Assembly (NCBI RefSeq): GCF_000381825.1
Contig: NZ_KB907122.1
Span: 248,001 to 312,000 of the forward strand
Reading direction: 5' to 3'
DNA length: 64,000 nucleotides
From: Thioalkalivibrio sp. ALJT
GTDB taxonomy: Bacteria > Pseudomonadota > Gammaproteobacteria > Ectothiorhodospirales > Ectothiorhodospiraceae
Below are positions 36,481 through 44,841 of the stretch, in pieces. The notes under the pieces are model-generated. The model did not search any database. It saw only the letters and a program-made list of their open reading frames with translations, and was not told the DNA's origin. Position 1 is the first letter of the stretch. Each line of letters opens with the position of its first letter. Position numbers and translations under genes: made by a program.

Positions 36481-38121
36481 ATGGGGTCAGCACAACAACC
36501 CCGACTTACAGACGTACTGGTCATCGGGAGCGGCGCTGCGGGTCTCTCGGCCGCTCTGCATCTGGCACCGCATCGGCGGGTCACGGTGATCAGCAAGGGC
36601 CCGATGGACGAAGGCTCCACTCGCTACGCCCAGGGCGGGATCTCTGCGGTACTGGACCGCACCGACTCCTTTGATGCCCACATCCGCGACACCCTGGATG
36701 CCGGCGCCGGCCTGTGCGACCCGGACGCGGTACGCCGCACCGTCGCCGCCGGGCCCGAGGCGATCCACTGGCTGCTGAACCTCGGGGTCCCGTTCACCCG
36801 CGAGCCCATGGAGGGGCGCAGCCGCCTGCATCTGACCCGCGAGGGCGGACACAGCGCGCGGCGCGTGGCCCATGCCGCCGATGCTACCGGCCGCGCGATC
36901 GAGGATGCGCTGGTAAAGAACGCCTCCGGTCAGGCCAGCATCGACGTCTTCGAGCGCCATGTAGCGGTGGACCTGATCACCCAGACCGTCGAAGGCACCC
37001 GCCGCGTGGTCGGCGCCTACGTGCAGGATGCGCAGACCCGTGAGGTAGAGACCCTGCTCGCCCCCACCGTGATCCTGGCCACGGGTGGCGCCAGCAAGGT
37101 CTACCTGTACAGCTCCAATCCCGACGGCGCCACCGGCGACGGCATCGCGATGGCATGGCGTGCCGGCTGCCGCATCGCGAACATGGAGTTCATGCAGTTC
37201 CACCCGACCTGCCTCTACCACCCGCGCGCAAAATCGTTCCTGATCTCCGAGGCGGTACGCGGCGAGGGTGGCCTGCTCCAGCTCCCCGACGGCGAGCGCT
37301 TCATGCCGCGCTTCGACGAACGCGCAGAACTGGCCCCGCGCGATATCGTCGCCCGTGCGGTGGACCACGAGATGAAGCGACTTGGCCTGGATCACGTGCA
37401 CCTGGATATCAGCCACAAACCGGCGGAGTTCATCCGCGAGCACTTCCCGACCATCCACGAACGCTGCCTGGAATTCGGCTTCGACATGACCCGCGAGCCG
37501 CTGCCGGTCGTGCCGGCGGCGCACTACACCTGTGGCGGGGTGATGGTGAACCCCTTCGGCCAGACCGATCTGCCCGGCCTGTACGCGGCCGGCGAGGTCT
37601 CCTGTACCGGTCTGCACGGGGCCAACCGCATGGCCAGCAACTCGCTGCTGGAGTGCCTGGTCTACGCCCGCGCCGCCGCCGAGCACATCCTCTCGCAGAC
37701 CGATCTCCCGCAGCCGGAACAGCTGCCGGTCCCGCCCGCCTGGGATGAATCCCGCGTCACCGAATCACAGGAAGAGGTCGTAGTGGCCCACGACTGGGAC
37801 GAACTGCGCCGCCTGATGTGGGACTACGTGGGCATCGTGCGCACGCGCGAGCGCCTGCATCGGGCCGAGCGCCGCATCCGCATCCTGCAGGAGGAGATCC
37901 ACGACTACTACAGCCATTTCCGCATCTCACCGGACCTGCTGGAGCTGCGCAATCTGGCCATGGTGGCCGAGATTATCGTGAAGAGCGCACTGTCACGTCG
38001 GGAGAGCCGCGGGCTCCACTACATCCGCGACTACCCCGACACCGATCCGGCCCTGGACGGTCAGCCGACCATCCTGGCGCCGGACAATGCCCTGCGCCCG
38101 GGTGACCAGCGCCGCCCGTAA
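36481..38121 (+). CDS. nadB: L-aspartate oxidase
   Basis: A 546-residue flavoprotein oxidising Asp to iminoaspartate, the first step of NAD synthesis. FAD-binding is [14 protein letters not shown]; other motifs are [23 protein letters not shown]-like [32 protein letters not shown] and a C-terminal helical domain. It is transcribed divergently from rpoE, a conserved arrangement in many Gammaproteobacteria. Confidence 0.97.
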   Translation: MGSAQQPRLTDVLVIGSGAAGLSAALHLAPHRRVTVISKGPMDEGSTRYAQGGISAVLDRTDSFDAHIRDTLDAGAGLCDPDAVRRTVAAGPEAIHWLLNLGVPFTREPMEGRSRLHLTREGGHSARRVAHAADATGRAIEDALVKNASGQASIDVFERHVAVDLITQTVEGTRRVVGAYVQDAQTREVETLLAPTVILATGGASKVYLYSSNPDGATGDGIAMAWRAGCRIANMEFMQFHPTCLYHPRAKSFLISEAVRGEGGLLQLPDGERFMPRFDERAELAPRDIVARAVDHEMKRLGLDHVHLDISHKPAEFIREHFPTIHERCLEFGFDMTREPLPVVPAAHYTCGGVMVNPFGQTDLPGLYAAGEVSCTGLHGANRMASNSLLECLVYARAAAEHILSQTDLPQPEQLPVPPAWDESRVTESQEEVVVAHDWDELRRLMWDYVGIVRTRERLHRAERRIRILQEEIHDYYSHFRISPDLLELRNLAMVAEIIVKSALSRRESRGLHYIRDYPDTDPALDGQPTILAPDNALRPGDQRRP

Positions 38122-38136
38122 GGGGCATTCCCGCAT

Positions 38137-38169
38137 GGCAGGCCACCGCAGGCAACGTGGCATCCTGCC
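38137..38169. terminator. Stem-loop between converging nadB and reductase gene
   Basis: GGCAGGCCAC (38137-38146) and GTGGCATCCTGCC (38157-38169) form an interrupted stem of about ten base pairs with a ten-base loop. It lies between the nadB stop codon and the stop codon of the converging gene at 38190, so it may serve both. T tracts are poor. Confidence 0.5.
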
Positions 38170-38189
38170 GCTTGATCACGCCATGAGTG

Positions 38190-38918
38190 TTACCACCACT
38201 TCTCGTATTTCAGCTGAGCTTCGGGGATACCCCATGCCGCCAGCAGGGTCGCCATGTCCTCGATGAACTCGCGCGAACCGCAGAAATAGAACAGCGCATC
38301 GCGCGGCAGGTCCAGCGACTCCAGCAGCGCATGACTGATGCGGCCAGTATGCCCCAGCCAGTCTTCTGCCTCGCGTGTGACCGTCAGGCTGACGTCGATG
38401 TTCGGCGCCGCGGCCATCGCCTCCAGTTCCTGCGGGAACAGTACCTCGTCCTGGCGGGCCACACTGTAGACCAGGTGCGCATAGACATCCGGCATCCCGG
38501 CATGGATCGCACGCAGAATGCCGAACAGGGGCGTCACCCCGATGCCCGCGCCCAGCAAGACCACGTTCTTTGCCATGCCGGGTTCAAAATAGAAGTTGCC
38601 CTGCCCGGAGGTGATGTACACCGTATCGCCTTCCTGCGCGACGGTGTGCAGGTAATGGGTGGCCGCATGATGATCGGCAAACTTGATCGCCAGCTGCATG
38701 CGCCCGTCCGCCCGCGGGGCGGAGACCACCGAGTACCCCCCGACGAAGGGCTTGCCATCCGACCGCGGGATCACCAGGTCGAGCCACTGGCCCGCCTTGC
38801 TGGAAAACCGCCGCGGGTCCGCCGCCAGCGTAAACACCTTGATCAGCGGGGTGACCTGCTCGATGCGCTCAATGCGGGCGGGCAGAAAATGATCAGGCAG
38901 TTCCACGGCTTCGCTCAT
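38190..38918 (-). CDS. FAD/NAD(P)-binding ferredoxin reductase-like protein (internal start)
   Basis: The 242-residue reductase part as an independent product from the ATG at 38918, which is preceded by AAGGATCCGAG, a good ribosome site. The FAD-binding barrel contains KAGQWLDLVIPRSDG and GGYSVVSAP (the usual RxYS arginine is Gly here); the nucleotide-binding domain has LLGAGIGVTPLFGILRA and ends FYFCGSREFIEDM. It resembles Fpr/OXNAD1-type flavoreductases that reduce ferredoxin or unknown acceptors. Whether it is made alone, fused to MazG, or both is open. Confidence 0.7.
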   Translation of the reverse strand: MSEAVELPDHFLPARIERIEQVTPLIKVFTLAADPRRFSSKAGQWLDLVIPRSDGKPFVGGYSVVSAPRADGRMQLAIKFADHHAATHYLHTVAQEGDTVYITSGQGNFYFEPGMAKNVVLLGAGIGVTPLFGILRAIHAGMPDVYAHLVYSVARQDEVLFPQELEAMAAAPNIDVSLTVTREAEDWLGHTGRISHALLESLDLPRDALFYFCGSREFIEDMATLLAAWGIPEAQLKYEKWW

Positions 38919-39773
38919 CTCGGATCCTTGGTCTCGAATTGCGGTTGCGCCGCGCTCGTCGCGGCGTGCCTGCTGGGACAGGGCCTCCTGGCTGGCAAAG
39001 TCCAGGGCCTCCAGTGCCTCGCCGCGCGCAGCCGCCAGCGCCTCCATACGGCGGAACCGCGCCTCGAACTTGCGCGTACTCGCTCGCAGCGCACCCTCCG
39101 GATCCACACCCAGATGGCGGGCCCAGTTACTGACGGCAAACAGCACATCACCCAGCTCCTCGGTGATACGGGCCGCGCCCTCGCCCTGCGCCACTGCATC
39201 CTGCACCTCTGCCAGTTCTTCCTCGATCTTGGCCATCACCGGGGCCGGGTCATCCCAGTCGAAGCCGAGACGCGCGGCCCGGCGCTGAGTCTTGACCGCC
39301 CGCGACAACGCCGGCAAGGCCAACGGGATGTCGTCCATCGCACTGGTCTGGGCACGATCCTTGCGCTCCTTCGCCTTTTCCGCCTCCCAGGCCGCTGCAC
39401 GCGCAGCGTCAGAAGCATACGCCACGTCGGCAAACACATGCGGATGCCGGCGCACCAGCTTATCGCCGAGAGCACGCGCGACATCGTCGAGATCGAAGCG
39501 GCCGGCCTCCTCGGCGATACGGGCCTGGAATACCACCTGAAACAGCAGATCGCCCAGCTCGTCTCGCAGCTCGCGGGTGTCTGCAGGCCGACCCTGGTCA
39601 CGCGCAATCACGTCCGCCAGTTCGAAGGCCTCCTCCAACGTGTGCGGAACGATACTGGCGGCAGTCTGGGCCCGGTCCCAGCCACAGCCACTCTCGGGGT
39701 CGCGCAATCGCGCCATGATGGCACGCAGCCGCGACAGCGCAGCAGATGGTGGGGGCGGGGTGTGAGCAGCCAT
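38190..39773 (-). CDS. mazG: MazG pyrophosphohydrolase in one frame with an Fpr-like reductase
   Basis: A single open frame of 527 residues from the ATG at 39773. Residues 1-285 are a complete MazG nucleoside triphosphate pyrophosphohydrolase (tandem all-alpha domains: HTLEEAFELADVI, ELRDELGDLLFQVVFQARI, KIEEELAEVQDAV, ITEELGDVLFAVSN). Residues 286-527 are a ferredoxin-NADP reductase-type domain. No stop codon separates them: the MazG end (SQQARRDERGATAIRDQGSE) runs straight into MSEAVELPDHF. An internal ATG with a good ribosome site (see next entry) suggests the two may also be, or once were, separate genes. The MazG start is not well supported by a ribosome site. Confidence 0.75.
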   Translation of the reverse strand: MAAHTPPPPSAALSRLRAIMARLRDPESGCGWDRAQTAASIVPHTLEEAFELADVIARDQGRPADTRELRDELGDLLFQVVFQARIAEEAGRFDLDDVARALGDKLVRRHPHVFADVAYASDAARAAAWEAEKAKERKDRAQTSAMDDIPLALPALSRAVKTQRRAARLGFDWDDPAPVMAKIEEELAEVQDAVAQGEGAARITEELGDVLFAVSNWARHLGVDPEGALRASTRKFEARFRRMEALAAARGEALEALDFASQEALSQQARRDERGATAIRDQGSEMSEAVELPDHFLPARIERIEQVTPLIKVFTLAADPRRFSSKAGQWLDLVIPRSDGKPFVGGYSVVSAPRADGRMQLAIKFADHHAATHYLHTVAQEGDTVYITSGQGNFYFEPGMAKNVVLLGAGIGVTPLFGILRAIHAGMPDVYAHLVYSVARQDEVLFPQELEAMAAAPNIDVSLTVTREAEDWLGHTGRISHALLESLDLPRDALFYFCGSREFIEDMATLLAAWGIPEAQLKYEKWW

Positions 39774-39861
39774 CGCGCGAGTGTACGGCCTCCGGCGAGC
39801 GGGCAAAACCAGCTGCGCGGGCAACGAAGATTCGGGACACGCGCATCCGTGTGTCCCGGCA

Positions 39862-39898
39862 CGCCGGGCGCCCCTCCAGCAAGGACGGCCGCCCGGCG
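39862..39898 (-). terminator. Hairpin after persulfide dioxygenase gene
   Basis: CGCCGGGCG (39862-39870) and CGCCCGGCG (39890-39898) form a nine-base-pair stem with a 19-base loop, starting 12 bases past the stop codon of the 39911 gene. A second short inverted repeat (GGGACAC/GTGTCCC) follows at about 39835-39857. No T tract, so it may be a Rho-dependent or mRNA-stabilising structure. Confidence 0.45.
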
Positions 39899-39910
39899 TC
39901 TGCTACGGGA

Positions 39911-40663
39911 TCAGCCCTGCTGATCGGGCTCGCACAAACGCTGCTTGTGGTCCGGCAGGTTGTCGGGGCACATGCCACAGCCTTCGTTGCCCGGCAGTGC
40001 CCAGTCGATCTTCTTCGGATAGGGTAGATCCATCTCGTCCATGATCTTTACGAACTCGGCCTCCGGCTTGCCCTTGCCCAGACGCGGGTTGCGCATCTTC
40101 TCCTGCCCGATCGTGGTGATCTGACGCTCCTCGTAGTCATGCCCGGGATAGACCAGGGTCTCGTCCGGCAGGGTGAAGAACTTGTCCTGGATCGAGTGGT
40201 ACAGCGTCCGGGCATCTCCGGACTGGAAATCCGTCCGGCCACAGGCCTCGATCAACAGGGCATCACCCGAGAACAGCATCTTCAGGCCGACGTGATCCAT
40301 CAGGTAGGCATGGTGCGCATCGGTGTGACCCGGGGTATACAGCGGGTTGATCACCAGATTACCCACCTGGAAGGGTTCACCCTCGCGCAGCCCGAAGTCA
40401 CGACAGGGCAGTTCGTCCATGGCCGGGCCACCCAGCTTGCAGCCGGTCTTCTCGCGCAGCATGCGCCCGCCGGTGATGTGGTCGGCATGGATATGGGTCT
40501 CGATGGCGTAGTCCAGCGTCAGGCCCATCTCCTGCAGCACGCGCAAGTCGCGGTCGACCGTCTCGATGACCGGGTCGATCAACGCCGTCTTTCCGGTATC
40601 CGGACAACTCAGCAGATAGGTATAGGTGGACGATTCGTCCTCGAACAGTTGCTTGAAGATCAT
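39911..40663 (-). CDS. Persulfide dioxygenase (ETHE1-type metallo-beta-lactamase fold)
   Basis: A 250-residue non-haem iron enzyme of the ETHE1/PDO group, oxidising glutathione persulfide to sulfite in the cytoplasm. The metal motif is THIHADHITGG (His57, His59, Asp61, His62), with later ligands in PLYTPGHTDAHHAYLM, FSGDALLIEACGRTDFQ and VYPGHDY; the FQSGD and GRTDF segments are typical of ETHE1 rather than glyoxalase II. The C-terminus carries an extra Cys motif (GNEGCGMCPDN). GGAGG lies nine bases upstream of the ATG. It fits a sulfur-oxidising lifestyle. Confidence 0.9.
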   Translation of the reverse strand: MIFKQLFEDESSTYTYLLSCPDTGKTALIDPVIETVDRDLRVLQEMGLTLDYAIETHIHADHITGGRMLREKTGCKLGGPAMDELPCRDFGLREGEPFQVGNLVINPLYTPGHTDAHHAYLMDHVGLKMLFSGDALLIEACGRTDFQSGDARTLYHSIQDKFFTLPDETLVYPGHDYEERQITTIGQEKMRNPRLGKGKPEAEFVKIMDEMDLPYPKKIDWALPGNEGCGMCPDNLPDHKQRLCEPDQQG

Positions 40664-40823
40664 TGGTCATTGCCTCCTTGGTCGATAGACCCGGTTCCGA
40701 TACACCAGATGCTAGCGCAGGTACGCCGGAACCTCCCAAACCACCCCGACTTTCCATGCAGGTGTTTCCCGAGTGGGGGCACTTCTGTCGTAACCGGCAC
40801 GCGGCTATCATCCGCGGTTGCGA

Positions 40824-40853
40824 CCCCGGGCCACGCCTCACGCGGGCCCGGGG
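40824..40853. promoter_or_regulatory. Inverted repeat upstream of ibaG
   Basis: CCCCGGGCC (40824-40832) and GGCCCGGGG (40845-40853) are exact inverted repeats 12 bases apart, about 50 bases before the ibaG ATG, in the gap shared with the divergent persulfide dioxygenase gene. It could be an operator or a 5'-leader hairpin. No regulator can be named. Confidence 0.4.
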
Positions 40854-40903
40854 CCGCGTGGTCACACCTTACAAGACAAATCGCACGAATCGGGAGACTC
40901 ATC

Positions 40904-41143
40904 ATGGAAGCCAGCCAAGTGGCCGCACTCATCCGCGCCGGCCTGCCGGAGGCCGAGAAGGTTGAAGTAACCGGCGGTGAGGGCAAGTTCGAGGCCCTGG
41001 TCGTCAGCCCGCAGTTCGCCGGCATGAACGCGGTGAAGAAACACCAGACGGTCTATGCCACCGTGCGCGACCAGATCGACTCCGGCGAGGTCCATGCGCT
41101 GTCCATCCGCGCCTTCACGCCGGAGGACGCCCCGGACGCCTGA
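40904..41143 (+). CDS. ibaG: BolA/IbaG family iron metabolism protein
   Basis: A 79-residue BolA-fold protein (IAA-type core: VEVTGGEGKFEALVVSPQFAGMNAVKKHQTVYATV). It has no conserved Cys in the loop but has the C-terminal His region shared with IbaG/YrbA, which binds Fe-S clusters with monothiol glutaredoxins. CGGGAG precedes the ATG. It is the first of a set of plus-strand genes running to lipA; the usual neighbours of ibaG (murA, mlaB) are not present here. Confidence 0.88.
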   Translation: MEASQVAALIRAGLPEAEKVEVTGGEGKFEALVVSPQFAGMNAVKKHQTVYATVRDQIDSGEVHALSIRAFTPEDAPDA

Positions 41144-41153
41144 GGTTTGCACT

Positions 41154-41564
41154 GTGCTCTCGCCCAAGGGCCGCGAGGAGATCGAACGCCTCCTGGAAGG
41201 CGGACTGGTACAGGACTGGGGCCAGGCCGAGACAACCCTGCGCAACGTTACGCGCATGCTGCTGACGACGCGCCCCGACCTGCTGCGGCTGTACTTTACG
41301 CCGGCGACCTGGGAACAGATCACCGCCTGGCCACAAAAGAAGGCCGCCAACGCCATCATCGCGGCGCTGCGCACCGGCGTGGTCGACACCCTTGGACGCC
41401 CGGCCATTGCCAACCGCGAGCAGGCGCGTTTCTATCTGCTCTGCTTCCAGGACGACCTCACCGAACACGTCGATGCCTGGTGTCGCGAGCACCCCGAGCA
41501 GTGCCCCCGACGCGCCCGCGCCCACAGTCAGTCCCGGACTCTTCCCGGTGATACCACCCCATGA
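41154..41564 (+). CDS. Conserved-looking hypothetical protein (136 aa)
   Basis: I do not recognise this family. The open frame starts most plausibly at GTG 41154, eight bases after GAGG, giving VLSPKGREEIERLLEGG. It is mostly helical in character, with LRNVTRMLLTTRPDLLRLYF and a late ARFYLLCFQDDLTEHVDAWC segment; three Cys lie in the last third. There is no signal peptide or membrane segment. It begins 10 bases after ibaG and overlaps the next gene by four bases (ATGA), so it is translated with it. Confidence 0.7.
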   Translation: MLSPKGREEIERLLEGGLVQDWGQAETTLRNVTRMLLTTRPDLLRLYFTPATWEQITAWPQKKAANAIIAALRTGVVDTLGRPAIANREQARFYLLCFQDDLTEHVDAWCREHPEQCPRRARAHSQSRTLPGDTTP

Positions 41565-42094
41565 CCACCCCTGTGCTGGAATGCAGCGATCCCGCCATCG
41601 AGGCCGGGCTGCGCGCCCTTTTGACACGCTATGGCCTGCAGCTGGTGATGCACCCGGCGGGTGCCACACTGCCCGGCACCTGGTGGGGCGAACCCGAAGC
41701 CGGCATCATCGGACAGACCGTACACGTGCGCCCGGACACCCCGCTGCACTCGGCGCTGCACGAGGCCGGCCACGTGATCTGCATGGACCCGGCCCGGCGC
41801 ACCTGTCTGCACACCAATGCCGGGGGCGATGATCTCGAGGAATGCGGCGTCTGCTATCTGCAGATCCTGCTCGCGGACACCCTCCCCGGCGTTGGCCAGA
41901 CCCGGCTGATGCAGGACATGGATACCTGGGGCTACAGCTTCCGCCTGGGCCGCACGGCCGCCTGGTTTCGCGAGGACGCCGCCGATGCACGGGACTTCCT
42001 GCGGGCGCACGGCCTGATCGATGCCCACGACCGGCCGCGCTTCCTCTGCCGCGGCGCCACCACCCCGGCGGGCGCCTGTCAGACCGAGGTCTGA
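41561..42094 (+). CDS. Putative zincin-like protein with HEAGH motif
   Basis: A 177-residue protein of unknown family carrying HSALHEAGHVICMD (HEAGH at residues 67-71), the HExxH zinc-protease signature, followed about 23 residues later by DDLEECGVCYLQILL, where a Glu could be the third ligand as in ImmA/IrrE-type gluzincins. There is no signal peptide, so it is probably cytoplasmic. Six Cys are present. It is coupled by overlap to the 136-residue gene upstream, and the pair may act together. Protease activity is inference from the motif only. Confidence 0.75.
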   Translation: MTTPVLECSDPAIEAGLRALLTRYGLQLVMHPAGATLPGTWWGEPEAGIIGQTVHVRPDTPLHSALHEAGHVICMDPARRTCLHTNAGGDDLEECGVCYLQILLADTLPGVGQTRLMQDMDTWGYSFRLGRTAAWFREDAADARDFLRAHGLIDAHDRPRFLCRGATTPAGACQTEV

Positions 42095-42344
42095 ACGGCT
42101 GCATATCCGGAAGCGAGCGCCCTTTGCCACGCCCTCGCGACAAAGACTCTGCACCTCGGAATACCGCAATAAAATCCGGTCTCCGATCCCACGCCCGCGC
42201 CCGCGCCCGCAACAATCACCGCGAACCGGCACGCTCCCGGACGCAAGATCGGGTGCTACACTGCCAGCAAGCAACTGTACCTTCAGTCATACGAGCCCAC
42301 CTCGGCGGGGTATGGACTGCAAAGCCCGAATCGGGAAAGACTCC

Positions 42345-43556
42345 ATGGACAGCACCCGCATTGATGCGATGTTGAAGGATCTCGATCTGACCTCGAGCCT
42401 GTCCGACCAGGCCCGCAGCGAACTGGCATCCGCCTGCGCGACCCGCGAGCTGGAGGCCGGCCGCCGCCTCCGCCCGCAGGATGCAAGCGATCGCTACCTG
42501 TTTCTGCTGGACGGCCAGCTCGTTCGTGTCCGGGGCGGGACCCCGGCCCGCATTACCGCCAGCATCACCGTCTCCGACGGCCCGGAGCAGCTCTTCGACC
42601 ACACCATCGGACAGCAGGACTTCGTCATCACCGAAACCCCCTGCCAGCTGCTGGAGATCCCGACCGCCGCACTGGAACAGGCCCACAGCACCTCGCTGGC
42701 CGTCAGTGACACCGATCTGGACGACATCGAAGGCGCCTTCTTCAGCGAACTCTACGACCTGATCACCAGCCAGCAGCTGCAATTGCCAACCATGCCGGAG
42801 ATCGCGCTGCAGATTCAGGAACTGAGCAACGACCCGAACGCCGACCTGGACTCGTTGACCGAGCTGATCCAGCGCGACGGCACCATTGCCGCTGCCATGC
42901 TGCATGCGACCAACAGCCCGCTTTTTCGCGCCTCGAAACCGATCCAGTCGGTGCGTGAAGCCGTTACCCGTCTCGGCTTCCGCAACACCCGAATGCTCGC
43001 GATGAACATGGCACTGCGTCAGGCGTTCAAGGCACGCCACGCCTCGACCCGGGAGGCAATGAAACAGTGCTGGAAATTCGGGGCACTGCAATCCGTCTAC
43101 AGCTACCTGATCGCCGACTCGCTCAAGCAGCTGGACCGCGAACGCGCCCTGCTGGCCGGCCTGATCGCCGGCATCGGAGCGGTACCGATCATCCAGTTCG
43201 TCGAGCTGCGTGACATCCAGCCCGATACCGAGGACATCTGGTCTCTGGTGCACCACCTGCGCAATCTCGTCGGGGTGCTGGTGATCAACTACTGGGATCT
43301 GGGCAGCGACCTCGTGACCGTGGCCGAACACGCCGGGGACTGGGACTATCGCGCCAGCGCGCCGGATTACGCCAGTATCACCCTGATCGCGGAATGGCTC
43401 GTCCGCCACGAGGAAAGCGAGGCCGTTCCGGATGCGTCCGCGGTCCCCGCGTTCGAGGTTCTCGGGATTACGCCTCCGGAAGCGGGCGAACCGATGGCGT
43501 GGCTCGAGGAGCGCGCCGATGACCTCGCGGAACTCCGCGCCATGTTTAACGTCTGA
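42345..43556 (+). CDS. HDOD domain signalling protein with cNMP-like N-terminal domain (1)
   Basis: A 403-residue protein. The first ~120 residues resemble a degenerate cyclic-nucleotide-binding domain (SLSDQARSELASACATRELEAG, then YLFLLDGQLVRV) without an obvious phosphate-binding Arg motif. From about residue 135 an HDOD domain runs (LQLPTMPEIALQIQELSNDPN, AMLHATNSPLF, VREAVTRLGFRNTRML). The HD-like site reads LIAGIGAVPI, without His-Asp. The ATG at 42345 is chosen; an in-frame ATG at 42312 is possible. The 250 bases upstream hold a short GCCCGC tandem run but no clear promoter. Likely a signalling scaffold. Confidence 0.85.
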   Translation: MDSTRIDAMLKDLDLTSSLSDQARSELASACATRELEAGRRLRPQDASDRYLFLLDGQLVRVRGGTPARITASITVSDGPEQLFDHTIGQQDFVITETPCQLLEIPTAALEQAHSTSLAVSDTDLDDIEGAFFSELYDLITSQQLQLPTMPEIALQIQELSNDPNADLDSLTELIQRDGTIAAAMLHATNSPLFRASKPIQSVREAVTRLGFRNTRMLAMNMALRQAFKARHASTREAMKQCWKFGALQSVYSYLIADSLKQLDRERALLAGLIAGIGAVPIIQFVELRDIQPDTEDIWSLVHHLRNLVGVLVINYWDLGSDLVTVAEHAGDWDYRASAPDYASITLIAEWLVRHEESEAVPDASAVPAFEVLGITPPEAGEPMAWLEERADDLAELRAMFNV

Positions 43557-43564
43557 CCGCTCCG

Positions 43565-44770
43565 GTGATTAGAGAACGCATCCAATACCTGCATCCGTTC
43601 GCCGACCTGGGCGAGCGCGCGCGGGAGACATTGCTGCAGCATGCCCGCACCATCACGGTGAACCCGGGTTTCAAGCTGCACGCGCGCGATGAATTCCGCA
43701 ACATGATCTTCCTGCTCGAGGGCCGTATGATCCTGGCCAGCGGGCGCCACTCGGCGATGTTGCGCGGCGATGCGGACGAGGCCCTCAGCCCGTTATTTAC
43801 GACCCACGACTACCACAGCCACGCCATTGCGGCCTCGCGCGCCACACTGGCCATACTCGACCGCAATCTGTACGAGACCCTGGTCGACGACAGCAGCCAG
43901 GACAACGTGGAGGTCAGCGAGATCGAACTGTCCGACCTCGAAGGCGAGCTGTTCCGCAGCGTCTACACCCACGCCTACGCCGGCGAGCTCGCCCTGCCAC
44001 AACTTCCCGAGGTGGCCCTGCATCTGCAGCGCGCCCTGCAGGACCCGGACATCTCCATCGCCAACGCCACCCGCATCATCGAGGAAGACCCGAGTGTCAC
44101 CGGCCGCCTGCTGAGCGTGGCCAACAGCCCGGCCATGGGCAGCCATCGCGTCATTAGCCGGCTGCAGGATGCGGTCGCGCGCCTCGGTCTGGAACGGACC
44201 CGCCAACTGGTCATGGCTTTGGCAATGCACCAGGTATTCATCCATCGCGACAGCCCCCTACACGACCTGCTCGAGCGACTGTGGCGCCGCTCCGCACGCA
44301 TCGCCGCCTACAGCTGCGTACTGGCCGACCAATGCGAGGCCGCAGATCCGCAGACCGCCCTGCTCGCCGGGTTGCTCCACCGCGTGGGCGCCCTGCCGGT
44401 GATTGCCGAGGTCGCGCGCGCCCACCCGGACCACACGCCTCAGGACCTCCAGCGCATCCTTTTGCGCCTGGAAGGCCTGGTCGGCGAACTGGTTGCCCGG
44501 CAATGGGAGCTGTCATCCGATATCATAGAGGCCATTCGCGATTCCGGTGGCCCGGAAAACCCCGAGGCTCAGGTACTCACCGACATCGTGCGGATTGCGC
44601 GTGCGGCATGCCCGCAAGACACCGAGGATGATCCCCTCGCGGACCACATCGCGCTGGCTGACCTGCGCGCGGTGGACCGCCTGGGCTTCGTGCTGGACGA
44701 CGCGGGCAACCTGCCCGCCATCGAGACCGCACGTCAGGAAGTCGAGGCGCTGATCCGCGCAGTGGTCTGA
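43565..44770 (+). CDS. HDOD domain signalling protein with cNMP-like N-terminal domain (2)
   Basis: A 401-residue paralogue of the preceding gene, starting at GTG 43565, eight bases after its stop codon. The N-terminal cNMP-like part ([32 protein letters not shown]) is followed by an HDOD domain ([48 protein letters not shown]). The HD-like site reads [10 protein letters not shown], retaining a His. The pair looks like a tandem duplication that has diverged. Output unknown; HDOD proteins often act in regulatory networks without enzymatic activity. Confidence 0.85.
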   Translation: MIRERIQYLHPFADLGERARETLLQHARTITVNPGFKLHARDEFRNMIFLLEGRMILASGRHSAMLRGDADEALSPLFTTHDYHSHAIAASRATLAILDRNLYETLVDDSSQDNVEVSEIELSDLEGELFRSVYTHAYAGELALPQLPEVALHLQRALQDPDISIANATRIIEEDPSVTGRLLSVANSPAMGSHRVISRLQDAVARLGLERTRQLVMALAMHQVFIHRDSPLHDLLERLWRRSARIAAYSCVLADQCEAADPQTALLAGLLHRVGALPVIAEVARAHPDHTPQDLQRILLRLEGLVGELVARQWELSSDIIEAIRDSGGPENPEAQVLTDIVRIARAACPQDTEDDPLADHIALADLRAVDRLGFVLDDAGNLPAIETARQEVEALIRAVV

Positions 44771-44841
44771 GACCGCGCTACCCGATCGCCCCACGCCAGC
44801 CGGGACACCACCCCGGCGGCCACGAGATTCAGGTAAGGCCC

